Assembly: GCF_001039355.2 (NCBI RefSeq)
Contig: NW_019774469.1
Span: 27,597 to 91,596 of the forward strand
Source of the DNA: Lingula anatina
Lineage: Eukaryota; Brachiopoda; Lingulata; Lingulida; Lingulidae
Direction: 5' to 3'
Length of the DNA stretch: 64,000 bases
The first letter of the stretch is position 1. Each line of letters starts with the position of its first letter. The notes beneath the pieces were generated by a model that had not been told where the DNA came from, did not search any database, and saw nothing but the letters and a program-made list of their open reading frames with translations. The position numbers and the translations under genes were made by a program. This document shows positions 13,278-24,912 of the stretch, piece by piece.

Positions 13278-14207
13278 TATCTTATGATGTAAGTTACAAA
13301 ATATAAGTCTAGACACTTCAATAGAAGTAAAATAACAAAAACAGATTAAGACTTCATTCAGAATAGATGATCCGAGTACTAACTTATCCGCCGACTAAAT
13401 ATGGCCGACCACACTTAAAAAAAGATGTCGCTGATTCTCGATGATCTCCCCGCCAATACACGCGCCGTCGTTGCAGGGGCCTAGCAATTAAACCTCGGAG
13501 CAGAGTTTTAACCCGTTTAATGGAGGTTAGGAGTTGGAGACTTCACTTAGCTATATAGATAACGAGCGTCGACAAATAAATCGTTTAACTGATCATTATG
13601 TGGACTTGGGGTTTCTTTGTACGACCTTACGTAAATCTGACACGAACCGTGGAATCTTTAGATTGCCTTATCGAAAACGTAATGGCCTATTTCAAACCCA
13701 CGCTTGAATTAAGCGTACAAAATTAGGACATTCATTCCATATGTATGAAAAGGTTCACTACAACCTATGTCACCGGGTACAGTAACAGTAATGAATAGAG
13801 TTTACTTAAGTGTTTTATATATGCTGTTGTTCGGAGGTTCGTAAGATGGATGTTTTTGTTACATATTAAAGTGCTGCTCACAGTAAGGAATGATAAGTGT
13901 AATGGTATGGCTTTGGTGGGGAGGGAGGGGGGACCATATCTCATACTGGAAGATTGCCTATTTTTCTATACTAAAGCAAAGAAATTCTTGTTTTTTAAAT
14001 ATTTATCTTATTTTCTGCAGGTCCATTATTACTTGACACCCTATTTGTATATTTATGCAAGAATAAAAATTCTTGAAATATTACAATGTGTTTTGACCAT
14101 TATATAAAATAATAAAGATAATAATAAGTATAAAGATATTAATAAATCAATCAATTACTGAATAATAATAAAAAAGAAAACAAGAAAAGTGGCGGGCCGA
14201 GTTACCG

Positions 14208-14294
14208 TCGCTGGTAGGCCAACGTTGGACGGGCGGTCAGGCCAACGCAATAGCTGTGGGGCGCAGACGGTGGCCCAACGTCGGCCCACCAGCA
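14208..14294. repeat. Palindromic GGCCAACGTTGG repeat
   Basis: GCTGGTAGGCCAACGTTGG and its inverted partner CCCAACGTCGGCCCACCAGC bound about 87 bp. It resembles a small foldback repeat. Confidence 0.5.
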
Positions 14295-14868
14295 ACATGC
14301 TACTTGTACCTGGGTCAGAACGCAAATTGAAGTAGATGAAACGAATAGCTCGTGTTGTAATGAAACGTATGTTCTTTCATGTGTAAATTCATTGTATATA
14401 AGAGCGTCTATTTTTGGTAACAGTATATTTGATTATATAACTAGACCTGCTTCTGTATTCACCTCTGTAGAATTCATTTGCTTACTCAGGAGTAAGGTAA
14501 CATTGAACCAGCGACAGCTTGGACCCCTCCCCCCCTTACTAACACTGACAGTACAGATTTCATGAAGACGTGAGGACATTTTCAGTCTAGAATTATGAAG
14601 TTCCCAGCACCTGTTCCCATTGAGGTATCCACCTCACATTGGCCACCCCCCCCACCCCCCCCCCACCCCAAGGGCAAACTCCAGGGTCGCGTAATTTTTT
14701 TATCTCTGAAGTTTGCAAAAATAGAAAGTTTACGTAATTGCGCTAGCTTTTCTAGTGGTAAAGGGATCACATGGCTTGTTTTTACAGAAAAAGTTTTCAC
14801 AAAGAAAAATGTAGAAATATATATCAAGATATGGAAATTCTTTTGATATGTGATCATGTGCTGAGACC

Positions 14869-14897
14869 AAGGAGTTATAACTCTGTTATAACTCCTT
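14869..14897. other. Perfect 13-bp hairpin
   Basis: AAGGAGTTATAAC, loop tct, GTTATAACTCCTT. It may be structural or a repeat relic; not a bacterial-type terminator in this context. Confidence 0.4.
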
Positions 14898-15146
14898 GCT
14901 GAGACTAACCTTAAAACCTCTGAAAGTAAACCCAGTAAATATGAGATATTGAAACTATAGTGCCTTAGTTGCTGTAAGAATTTTCCTTAAAAGCCCTCTT
15001 TAAAGCAGTTGAGATCCAACTTTAATAAGGTTATTTCTATTCTTTTGGAGGTGAAGCACTGAATTAATGGGCTGAGAACTATAACCCCCCAACCACCTTA
15101 TTTTACTTGAGTACATGTATACATACATACAAACATACATACATGN

Positions 15147-15547
15147 TGTAGGGGTCCATGTTCCACCCTACCCAGGTTCTTCTAATATTTTACCTGTCAC
15201 TGATGCATGGGAGGGGGAACATAACCACCGACTCACATCTTCAGTTCCAAGTCTAAAGTCCTTTATTAAGTCCAAGCATTCAGCCTTTATACACATTATC
15301 TACAGAGAATCTATCTGCATGCCACAGTGGCAGCAACTCATTTAAATACTAATTGCAATGCAATAGATAACAATTGAGGGCTTCTACTTTTAAGTTATAT
15401 CAGTTCTACTTATCAGGTATACTTTTACAGAGGATGATAAATATTCATTCAAGACTGAAGTAAGGTGAATGATAATATGTTGACTGATTGTATAAACATA
15501 ACATGTAAATGAGTGATTTCATCACATGCATTTAGTGGACCTTAACA
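15147..15547 (-). repeat. LTR, 3' copy on the minus strand
   Basis: 401 bp, TG...CA ends, identical to the other LTR except for one visible base (ggagggggaac versus ggagagggaac). Preceded by an ACAT-rich microsatellite and an N. Confidence 0.88.
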
Positions 15548-16217
15548 TATTCCTTCTTTTCCCACAAAAAAAATTATGGTTACATAATTTTTTGAAATAA
15601 AGATTCCACAGAATGCTCAAAGATAAAATTTAAACAGCTAAATACTTGTACAAAATATCTATGTCATGATTCAATTACCAAAAAAATCAAATTATTATTC
15701 TGACAAATATCATTACTTTAACTAACAATTGTAAGTAATTCAGTTCATTGTCTATTCCATTGCTGTACAAAGACATGTCATTATTCTAATGAAATTAAAT
15801 TTGAATGTTTATGCTCCCAAAATATTTTGAAAAAGAAAAATGTCCAGTTATCATACAGATGGTTTAAATAACAGCTTTTCTAATGAACTGTACATTTAAA
15901 ATCTCATCAATTAAACAATTTAATATCAGATATATCATTAAACTATTTTCTTTCTTCCATATCTCTTGGAAATTACCTTACATGTTGGAAATTACCATTA
16001 ATAAAAAAACATATTGTCACTTATTCTATATAATTTAGTTTTAACCTTGGCTGTAAGCACATTTAAATCTTATTATTTTCAAATATTTTTAAAAGTTATG
16101 AAACATTTGGTGCAATTATACTTAAAACATTGAAACCAGACTATCAATTACTGAGCCGTATGGTAAATATCTATAAATCCAATATATCTCCTTTTTTTTT
16201 CGAAACTACAGTACAAC

Positions 16218-17330
16218 TCAGACAAATATATCATCCTTTAACTTAATATTTATAAAAAAATCATATCTTAATTTGCAGTGTGGGAGAAGTGTCCATTTTA
16301 GTTTCTTTGCCATAAACTTTCTCTGCACCTTTTTGCTGTCTCTGTGAAATTCCCATTTTACACCTGTCCATTCTTTTGCATTCTCATAAACATTTTCTGT
16401 GTCTGAACCTTGTTTGTCTTCATTCTCTACAACTTTAAGTACTTCCTCACTTGCACTTTGTTCTTCGTTCTCTTCAACTTTAACTTCCTTCTCACCTGCA
16501 TTTTGTTTCATCTCTACTTCAGTAAGTTTGTCTCTGTCTGTATCTTTGAAATTAGAAAAATCCATTTCCATCCGTTCATCATTAAGTCCTTCATCAGCAT
16601 TCTTTACATAATCCTTTACAGCATTTTCATCTACAACGTGTTTCTCCATATACTTTGGGTCATCATCATCATCAAGTCCTTTATCCGTATTCTTTACATC
16701 ATCTGTTAAAGCCTTTTCAACTACTTCAGGTTTCTCATAATACTTCAGTTCAGCCATTTTACTCACACTTCCGATTAATCCGTTGTCATCATCATCATCA
16801 TCATCAGTTTTCAATCCTACCTCTTGTTCATAATCTTTCTCGACATATCTTTCATGTTTCTCCCCTTTCTCAACATCAGTTCCCTTTTCTACCTCTTGTT
16901 CGTTTATAGTCATTATGTCCTCACAGAGTTCATTCCCATCCTTTTCCTCACCTACATCATCGTCCTTTACAAGCTTCATCTGATTCATACATTCATCCTC
17001 AAAAGCAGTTGTCTGTGCCTCGTCCAAAGTTCCCATCTCCATTTCTAATAATTCATCTACTTTTCCTTGGTTTCTTTCTTTAACTTCTTCTGGTTTCATT
17101 TCAGATTCTGCACTAAGGTCATTATTTTGTTGCTGCAGACAGCCATATTGTTTTTGTAACAAGTCAGCTAGCTTGGATAGGCATTCTACCAGTCTGCCGT
17201 TAATATTATAGTCCTTTTCAGAATCCCAGTCATCATCTTCATACACATACTCATCTTCAAAGTTGGATCCATAGCTGTATCCCTCCCCCGCAGTGACCCT
17301 GGTCGAGCTCGCCATTATGTAGGGGTCCAT
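16218..17330 (-). CDS. Acidic, Glu/Asp/Lys-rich ORF of the LTR element (370 aa)
   Basis: No family is recognised. The protein opens MDPYIMASSTRV; Met1 lies inside the LTR and Met6 just outside, so Met6 may be the real start. Residues 20-40 are acidic and aromatic (FEDEYVYEDDDWDSEKD), followed by a Leu/Gln-rich helix (LVECLSKLADLLQKQYGCLQ) able to form a coiled coil. Long acidic stretches follow with internal repetition (DDVKNTDKGLDDDDDPKY versus DYVKNADEGLND), and the tail is basic (about residues 325-370, MAKKLKWTLLPHCKL). No CCHC zinc knuckle, protease, RT or integrase motif is seen. It may be a Gag-like or captured host-like protein; the function is unknown. Codon usage gives a clean open frame, suggesting a young or selected ORF. 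Confidence 0.6.
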   Translation of the reverse strand: MDPYIMASSTRVTAGEGYSYGSNFEDEYVYEDDDWDSEKDYNINGRLVECLSKLADLLQKQYGCLQQQNNDLSAESEMKPEEVKERNQGKVDELLEMEMGTLDEAQTTAFEDECMNQMKLVKDDDVGEEKDGNELCEDIMTINEQEVEKGTDVEKGEKHERYVEKDYEQEVGLKTDDDDDDDNGLIGSVSKMAELKYYEKPEVVEKALTDDVKNTDKGLDDDDDPKYMEKHVVDENAVKDYVKNADEGLNDERMEMDFSNFKDTDRDKLTEVEMKQNAGEKEVKVEENEEQSASEEVLKVVENEDKQGSDTENVYENAKEWTGVKWEFHRDSKKVQRKFMAKKLKWTLLPHCKLRYDFFINIKLKDDIFV

Positions 17331-17718
17331 GTTCCACCCTACCCAGGTTCTTCTAATATTTTACCTGTCACTGATGCATGGGAGAGGGAACATAACCACC
17401 GACTCACATCTTCAGTTCCAAGTCTAAAGTCCTTTATTAAGTCCAAGCATTCAGCCTTTATACACATTATCTACAGAGAATCTATCTGCATGCCACAGTG
17501 GCAGCAACTCATTTAAATACTAATTGCAATGCAATAGATAACAATTGAGGGCTTCTACTTTTAAGTTATATCAGTTCTACTTATCAGGTATACTTTTACA
17601 GAGGATGATAAATATTCATTCAAGACTGAAGTAAGGTGAATGATAATATGTTGACTGATTGTATAAACATAACATGTAAATGAGTGATTTCATCACATGC
17701 ATTTAGTGGACCTTAACA
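17318..17718 (-). repeat. LTR, 5' copy on the minus strand
   Basis: 401 bp. On the minus strand it contains a TATAAA (plus positions 17457-17462) and an AATAAA (17433-17438), consistent with promoter and polyadenylation roles. The first ATG of the internal ORF lies inside this LTR at 17330. Confidence 0.88.
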
Positions 17719-18470
17719 ACAAGGCTTTCGTCAAAATTGAAATGTTCATTTTACATTGTGCGTTTACATCAAGTTCTAAATTTTATTTTTTGAAAGTTTC
17801 AAGCGGAATAATGAGTTATTCACAGAGCTTCATGGATTTATATAACAACTACGGGTTTTTGAAAACATGGCGCGAAACACACGTCGCGGACTATTTTGTG
17901 CAAGCGCGTAGGTGTTTTTGTAATGATCACCGCTTACGCATTGATATGCCAGATCTGCGGACAGACTGTTGTATAGTTAGGTCCTTGATGTTGTCTGAAC
18001 GTCATATCCTCAACTGTATTACATGATTTACTGATCAGCGACCACTATATAAAATAGCGGCAGTAGGCTTAGATAGCGTAGGATGAGTGTGTAAAATGTG
18101 TAAAAAAACACTGATATTATCCTCACAAATGATGAGTGGCTAGATCATGGCCAGCGTGGCTTGATTTCATGGTGTTCTGCATGAAAACATCACTCATTCG
18201 GGTGTAATGGCCTCACACATATCAGTTATAGTGGTAGCATCCATATAAGAGTAGACCAAACGTTTCTTGCGTTATGAACGAACAACTTCAATCGATACGC
18301 TCTGGCTCACGCTCTCTTAGGATGTGGATACACAAGGTTGAACATTAGTGAATTGGTTAGAATACCCTGCTCGCAGCGCCATATGCAACGGTTCACAACA
18401 AAGTCTATTTCTCTTTGTTCTTATTTATTCCATACCATCTGTAAATATATAAAGAGCGATGAGCAAAGAA
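17719..18470. other. Flank of the LTR element, nothing recognised
   Basis: A 109-aa ORF starts inside the LTR and runs into this flank, and has no recognisable domain. Probably fortuitous. Confidence 0.45.
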
Positions 18471-19043
18471 GAATGTGCGATCATCATAATAATGTTATTA
18501 ATAGCTATAATCTTAATATATAATAAGTATAATAATAATAATGATAATATTCATAAAAGAATTAAACTATTGACCACGTACCTGTAAATAGGCCTATATA
18601 AAGAGCGATGAGCAAAGAAGAATGACAGAAAAAGGGCGGCGACGATATTTATAAGCGACGAAAGGCGGGAAAGATGACCAATGGGAATGAGAGAGTAAGA
18701 TGACGCCCACGTGACAAAACAAAAGACGAACACGAGTGAAGAAAATACATTCATACGGTTACATNAGAATGTGCGATCATCATAATAATGTTATTAATAG
18801 CTATATATAATAAGTATAATAATAATAATGATAATATTCATAAAAGAATTAAACTATTGACCACGTACCTGTAAATATATAAAGAGCGATGAGCAAAGAA
18901 GAATGACAGAAAAAGGGCGGCGACGATATTTATAAGCGACGAAAGGCGGGAAAGATGACCAATGGGAATGAGAGAGTAAGATGACGCCCACGTGACAAAA
19001 CAAAAGACGAACACGAGTGAAGAAAATACATTCATACGGCTAC
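18471..19043. repeat. Direct duplication of about 290 bp around an assembly N
   Basis: gaatgtgcgatcatcataat to cattcatacgg is present twice (18471-18764 and 18766-19043), almost identical, joined at N 18765. A true tandem duplication and an uncollapsed assembly join cannot be told apart. Short minus-strand ORFs in it are probably not genes. Confidence 0.75.
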
Positions 19044-20173
19044 AATCAGTAAATGTCGGATATTTTCATTTTTGAGTTGCAGCGCCCTGCGCTTTATTCT
19101 AGTGGTGAGTGTAAACATGCCAAGCATGTGCAGTGGTTATACCCTCCACCAAAGGTCTTCTCATTCTTCTCTACCAGTATCTGATATGAAATTGGTTGAA
19201 AGACCCCTTATGAAGGTCAGGAATCAATACACACGCTCCATTTTATATATGGTTGACATAATGTCGGGTGATTGAATCATAGCACTGAGGCAATGAGACC
19301 CGAAAGGTGGAGGTTCCCTTCAGACAAATGATACATAAAGTACAAGGAGCTGTTACATGTAAGGACTTTTTCTTAAAACACTTACGGTGTGATCATTGTG
19401 TACAGGAAACCCAAAGGCCCAACTTGTATCAGAAGAGCCTTATCCTATATGTAAACAGACACTGTTAACCACTGATCTTCAGCGAAATAAAACAATTAAT
19501 TAAATAATAAAAATAGAACTGAAGGCAATGTCTCCAGCCTTATAAATTTATACACATAGATGTATATCTTCAGAATATAACTTCATTTAAAGTAATACAG
19601 AGACCACGAGGGGTGCTTGGATTCCTGAGAAGTCCTTGGAAATCCCTGAGCACTATGACATAATCACTGCGTCTACTAAAACATTGCATTATTTGATTTT
19701 ATTTGCCTCATCTTTGCTTTTTGTTTGATAAAGAATTCTCCTTGCAGAGGAGTATTTTATGAAATGACCCAAACAACACTAGTTTGTGGATTTAATTGAT
19801 AATTGTTTTATTTTATGGAGTAATAAGTGTGATCTAAATTTTGACCCACAGGGAGAAGCAAATTCCAGAATATATTTCGCAAACGCAACAGTTGTATCGC
19901 ACCAACTTACAAATATAATGTTTACATAGGTCAATGAGACGCCATTGTCCGGCAATGATAGTAGAGCTGGGTGTTCTGGGAGTGCCACTGAGCGTCCTCA
20001 GGAAAAGAAAATACAGAAGTGGACCTGGACACGACGTGCTGTCAACGTTTTAACTTTAATTTTCCCTGAATAAGGAGTTTAGTTTGTTGTGACACGTTTT
20101 ATGTTGATAGATCGATCATATTGTAACAAAATAATGTAGTTCAATTAAGGTCAAATGAAAATCATGAAAATCA

Positions 20174-20178
20174 GACTA

Positions 20179-20209
<31 letters not shown>

Positions 20210-20211
20210 TG
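20174..20211. repeat. ATT trinucleotide microsatellite
   Basis: Uninterrupted tattattatt... run of about 12 units. Confidence 0.9.
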
Positions 20212-20399
20212 AAAATTAAGTACTTTCTACCTAAAAACTTGAAAGAAAGCTGAAACTTAAAACTACATTTCCCTTTGCCAGTTTGATGTGAATACATGTG
20301 ATGATTTATTAAATTTCCTACTTGCTTCATTCAAATCACTATGCATGCCTTTTAACCGCTTTAAAAGTGAACAAAATTTCAAAATATTAATTTACAACT

Positions 20400-20460
20400 N
20401 NNNNNNNNNNNNNNNNNNNNNNNNNNNNNNNNNNNNNNNNNNNNNNNNNNNNNNNNNNNN
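20400..20460. other. Assembly gap (61 N)
   Basis: Run of N. A second run of 16 N is at 10288-10303, and single Ns occur at 1970, 15146, 18765, 23113, 34705, 42276 and 46287. Several single Ns coincide with repeat or duplication borders. Confidence 0.98.
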
Positions 20461-20623
20461 TTGCAAAAGAGGTCCAGAAAATAACGTATGCATGGCAGTA
20501 TATACTGGCAAGAGGTGTAAGATTAGGGCAGCCTCCGTGTCGTGTTCTACAAACTTGTTGTCACCTTGTAAAGGCCAGTTCAAATGTGCTCATGATTTCA
20601 AGATCTCTGTTTTTTCTCGTGCA

Positions 20624-20666
20624 CACATACACGCACACACACACACACGCACACACACACACACAT
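20624..20666. repeat. CA dinucleotide microsatellite
   Basis: Imperfect cacacgcacac run of about 21 units. Confidence 0.9.
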
Positions 20667-20992
20667 AGTCCAATATGAAACGTAAATCAGATTTAATTTT
20701 GCTTTATTTAATTTCATTTACTGTATGTAAGATGTAAATTGAAAAATAAATACATTTTAAAAGAAAAAGATACACCGGATGTTTTTTGCATTTTTTGCTT
20801 ATCAAAAAACATTTGCTTCTGAAGATATAAACACAATACACGTGCTTGTCGTGTTGTGCCATGTTTGACAGCTACATTGTATGCCCGATACCACTATAAG
20901 GACTGCACAATGGCTACACCAAAAATTAGTTTTTAAAGAATGTTGCTTGTGTTGTGGTACTGACCTTCCAGTGCAAGATATCCTTAGTTCAA

Positions 20993-21325
20993 ACTTCTAA
21001 CTCCGTGCCAGCCACTGTGCTACTTCTCTCGTCTGCACGATATAACGTCAGCGCAAGGCGGGAAAGGCAGCTCAAGCCGGTCAAAGCTGTGACGTAAGAG
21101 ACCAATGACTTCCAAATATGGAGCTCCAGGCGGATACAACTGTGGCGTACGAGACTTGTGCCTTCCAAATATGGAAGCGCCCCAGGCAAAATTTTGCCGG
21201 ACACGCCTCCAGGTTGACGGTAGTGGCTAGAGCCAGTTTGCTGATATGGGTTATATATGAAATAAAGATCGAGTTGGCAAAACTGAAATCTTGAACCTAG
21301 GGTTAATATGTGCGGAGTTAGAATG
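20993..21325. repeat. Probable MITE with TTCTAACTCCG inverted ends and internal 55-bp tandem repeat
   Basis: Left TTCTAACTCCGTGC and right GTGCGGAGTTAGAA are inverted. Inside, cttccaaatatgga recurs at about 21109 and 21163 in a tandem of about 55 bp. Confidence 0.45.
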
Positions 21326-21602
21326 TAATCTGAAAAATGGTATCTTTTCAAAAAAATGTTAAGAAATCTAATTCCAATGATAGATTGTAATCCGTTTGGA
21401 TGATTTACGGAAAATAATTATGATAATATGATCATATACCATAAGACTTCTGTTTTGAATTTAAGCAAGGTTTATAGTTCTTCAAATGAAACAATTGTTT
21501 CTATCTTCTGTAAGTGAATACCATATGCTCTCTTAATATTTGTAGTATTTATTACAATTGATAAATGATAATTGTTAGAAATTTTGTAGATCATGGGTCA
21601 GT

Positions 21603-22506
21603 AACTGGAAAGCATCGCAAATTGCGACCGAGCACAAGTATGGTGATTGTCGCTATCCCTTAACTCGAAAGCATCGCAAATCATGACCGAGCGCTAATAG
21701 CGACATCACCTTAGTTTACAGGCTATTATTTGTGACGAGTAAATCCCATTAGGTATGATGGCCTTTGCGCATGCATACATTTCCCTTTTATAGAGTCTTT
21801 AGTGTAATTAATAATGGCGGCAAGTTTGGGTTGCCAGTCTTAATAGCATATTACAAAACATGAGAGCTTATAAAAGAATGAGTCACTCTGTACTTCTGAA
21901 AAAAGAAAAAAAAAAACCTGGGTAAATATTCACGTGAAGAATGCCAAATTCATGTTTTATTCTGCATATTCTTTCAAAATTAAATATTTCATATATTATT
22001 TTATATCTTCTGATGAATATTCATTTGAGTAGTCTATTGATAATAACCATAAGTTTAAAAATGTCATTTGCTACACAAAATGAAAAAGCAGAAACAAAGA
22101 ATCCCATCACACCGTGACCTTCCTCAATGTCTGTTAAAGTGAGACTGAACACTACTCACCCATGTATCAGTAATTGTATCAGTCCAAACACGTGCCCTTT
22201 GCTTATTGAATTGTTTTTGATATTTTATTGGTGTCAAACACTTCAAACATCAATATTTGTAATTGTGATATTCCTATGAATTAAAACAATGTCTTGATAA
22301 GCATCATTCTGAAATAAAATTACATTGTGTGTAATTATGTTATGACGTCTTCACTTTATGCGACAATAGAATTTTAGTAGCGTTCGAGGCTATAATCGCG
22401 TTGCGTTTGCCAAGGCTTTGAGTTGGCAGGCGAGTACAATCGCCGTCGCAAATAGCAATTGATCGCTATACTTGCGTGCGGTCGCAATTCGCGATGCTTT
22501 CGAGTT
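21603..22506. mobile_element. 904-bp element with long inverted ends (AAGCATCGC...GCGATGCTT)
   Basis: The left end AACTGGAAAGCATCGCAAAT and the complement of the right end, AACTCGAAAGCATCGCGAAT, continue to match over about 50 bp (GCGACCG, CAAGTAT). The left end also has an internal second copy at 21664-21690. No ORF, so non-autonomous. Confidence 0.6.
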
Positions 22507-22904
22507 GTGTGTTATTGTGTGTTGTTGTGTGTGTTATTTTGCGTCCCCTCCCTTGCATGGCCATCAGTATTGTAATATTTGTCTCCAACACGTGCCTGTA
22601 ATGTTATATACTCACCAGACCTTATGAGGAATAATCTATACATAGACTGAAATATTCAACGGGATGAATTGGACAACAGGCCTAGAAGAATTTTTCTCTA
22701 AAGTTTTTCATTTTTATAACTCTAACATTGAAATATGTTAGAGTAATAAAAACAGGAACTATTTATTTTGAAACAAAAATCAACCCTCTTAAATTTAAAC
22801 ATCTCTATTTAAGAGATGCAAATCAGATTCAGTTATTTTATAGCGTCATGAAGATATATAATAGCAAATGTGCTCAACTGAAAATATGTAGGTTTTCAGA
22901 AACA

Positions 22905-22906
<2 letters not shown>

Positions 22907-22966
<60 letters not shown>
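22907..22966. repeat. AT dinucleotide microsatellite (about 30 units)
   Basis: Uninterrupted (AT)n followed directly by gatcaaattt. Confidence 0.95.
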
Positions 22967-22969
<3 letters not shown>

Positions 22970-23215
22970 CAAATTTATATTATTTTTGATGCAGGTACTT
23001 AGTGGTTTTCATCGCAGTATCAGTTTATGGAATACAGATAATCTGTGGAACTGTTCACGGATATTCCCTTTTAAAGTGATTGCTTCTTGGCCAAATGGTT
23101 TATGGTGTAAGGNACGTATCTTTACATATAGTATGGTCAGCTGCATCCACCAAACGACATTACTTCATTCGCTCGAAGTGCAAAAATTGACCTGTTTTAA
23201 TTATTGATTAAGGGG

Positions 23216-23480
23216 CCATCCCAGCCCCTATAGTACTAACTTTGGCTTGATCTATCTCAAAGGGAATTCTCGCTAAATTGCAATCAACTTCAATAGCTTA
23301 GATGTCTGCCACGCCTACTGAAACTGCAAGGGTAATTAATAATCGTTTAGCTGCTTCAGTAGGCGTGCCAGACATCTCAATTAACTAGTTAATTAAGCTG
23401 AAAGCAATGCAGTGAGAAACACATTGGAGATGGATCGATCCTGTTATATCGATCTTGGAGTGGGAACCCAGTCTAGGGAA
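23216..23480. mobile_element. GATCGATC palindromic MITE, tandem unit 1
   Basis: Arms TCTGCCACGCCTACTGAA and TTCAGTAGGCGTGCCAGA are inverted around an AT-rich centre, and outer parts carry CGCTAAATTGCAATCAA and TGGATCGATCC. A further half arm follows at 23480-23548. Flanks differ from other copies only by tandem-unit divergence. Confidence 0.7.
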
Positions 23481-24806
23481 CAATTCCAACAGATATTTTG
23501 GGGTAAATAAACCTATCATTTAGCAGCTTCAGTAGGCGTGCCAGACCCCTTCTGCAAAAAATCACACGAGAACCGGCCGCATTCACAACGCATGGAGCAG
23601 TCACGGGTGGTTTCTGTTTGTCCGACCACTAGAGTTAAGCCCAACTTGTTACTTCCCTCTTGCAAACGCAGGTGAATTGCTAACAGATCACCTGTCCGAC
23701 CTAAATGTCCTAAATTGGATATTACTTTAAAATAAAATCTCTCTTTCTTCGCTCCTCATGTATACATATATCACACCAATTTTACTCTGTGGAGAAAAAA
23801 TTATGTGCGTCATACATGTAGAGCTGCCAATACACATAAAAGTCTAGTTTTTATTTCGAGTTCGGTGGAATTATAAACATCATGGGTATCAAATAGATAA
23901 CACCCAGTTTTAAACTGCTCAGTTTGATTCGTCGTCAATGCATCATCTATGTACACCTCAATATTGTTCAGATAGAGGTCAGCACCCATGTTATCATTGA
24001 ACATATAATGAGCTTCTGTGCGAAATCTCGACATTTGAAGGTGAAGTCGAGATGCTATACACGTGCCGAATATTGCTAGAAGTCATCAACATTTCATAAC
24101 TAAAAAGGTTATAAATACAGATCAAAGTGAAAATCACTTGCTGTATTGGCAATGGTAGCTCATATTTAGCGATCAAAGCAATCGTTTCTGGAAATTAGGA
24201 GTTTGAGCAAACAAAATGACTAAGTGACACTGATATATTTTAGTGACTCAGAAGGTCCACAACTTTGCCTGACAACATTGAAGAACTTTTTTTGAAGAAA
24301 ATCCAGTAAAAGACCGCCCAAAGTTTGACGTTTTAGAGGTACAGTATGAGGCTCACTACCAGCAAACTCTCTCTCTCTCATTCTTCCCCTCCTCTCTCGC
24401 TCTCTTGAAATTTTAGTGGCAGTTGTAGTGCACTCTCTTTTCATCTCTTTCTCCCACCTCCCCCCTCTCTCCCTCTCTCTCTTGGCCGAGAAAACGAGTA
24501 TTGTGAAAGTGCTAGAAATTCAGAAAGACTAGAAAAAACTATAATGCTTTTCAAGCCATTGAGGGGGGTGTGCTTAGTAAGTAAAACAAAGGGCTGTTAA
24601 ATAATCAGTTAAGGGGGCAATGTAGGTTAGGGATTTTCTCTTAAAATAAAGGTCTTAGCTTTTTTATTCCTGTCATATTCATTTAATGTATCTTCAAAAC
24701 ATCTAATTATGCTTGAAACACAGCTCCAACGTTATCGTGTGACGTAATATTGGGATTTTGGGGACAAAAACACCATTTTTAAACACCTGATTTTCTCAGG
24801 CACCTG

Positions 24807-24912
24807 CGCAAGCGTCTCGATTCCATGGCCCCCGTATCTCGAAATAGAATCGGTTATGGAATCGAGACACTAACGCTCGTGCGCAACATAGCGAACCTTT
24901 CGAGATACGGAG
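24807..24912. repeat. Palindromic repeat with CGTATCTCGAAA arms
   Basis: GCGTCTCGATTCCAT pairs with ATGGAATCGAGAC, and CGTATCTCGAAA with TTTCGAGATACG. Related words (TTTCGAGATATGGGG) occur at 45605-45666. Confidence 0.5.

Larger units (their letters stand above)
13278..15146. other. Noncoding intergenic stretch
   Basis: Contains the palindrome at 14208, a C-rich tract at 14645-14670 that opens spurious ORFs on both strands, the hairpin at 14869 and an ACAT microsatellite at about 15116-15145. No gene. Confidence 0.5.
15147..17718 (-). mobile_element. Non-autonomous LTR retrotransposon with acidic ORF
   Basis: Two direct 401-bp repeats (15147-15547 and 17318-17718) start TGTAGGGG and end CTTAACA on the plus strand, giving TG...CA ends. 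I find a single mismatch between them. Read on the minus strand, the 5' LTR is at the right. Just inside the left LTR the minus strand reads GGGAAAAGAAGGAATA directly before TGTTAAGG, a polypurine tract in the correct place. Inside the 5' LTR the minus strand begins TAATGGCGAGCTC, a possible degenerate primer-binding site. The 1.77-kb interior holds one ORF and no reverse transcriptase, integrase or protease. Target duplication cannot be judged because an N (15146) adjoins the left LTR. Confidence 0.88.
19044..20992. other. Noncoding intergenic stretch with microsatellites and a gap
   Basis: Holds the ATT and CA microsatellites and the 61-N gap. No coding signal is supported. Confidence 0.5.

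Noticed and set aside
14595-14857. ORFs on both strands with poly-Pro or poly-Gly
   Set aside because: Produced by a C-rich tract; no further coding signal.
16399-17048. Several plus-strand ORFs rich in Ser, His and Phe
   Set aside because: They are antisense shadows of the acidic minus-strand ORF; GAT/GAA repeats read backwards give His/Ser/Phe runs.
20288-20668. 126-aa ORF
   Set aside because: It runs across the 61-N gap and ends in a CA microsatellite.
23810-24034. 74-aa minus-strand ORF identical in two tandem units
   Set aside because: Identity follows from the recent duplication of the whole block, not from protein conservation; no motif is recognised and unit 2 lacks the region.
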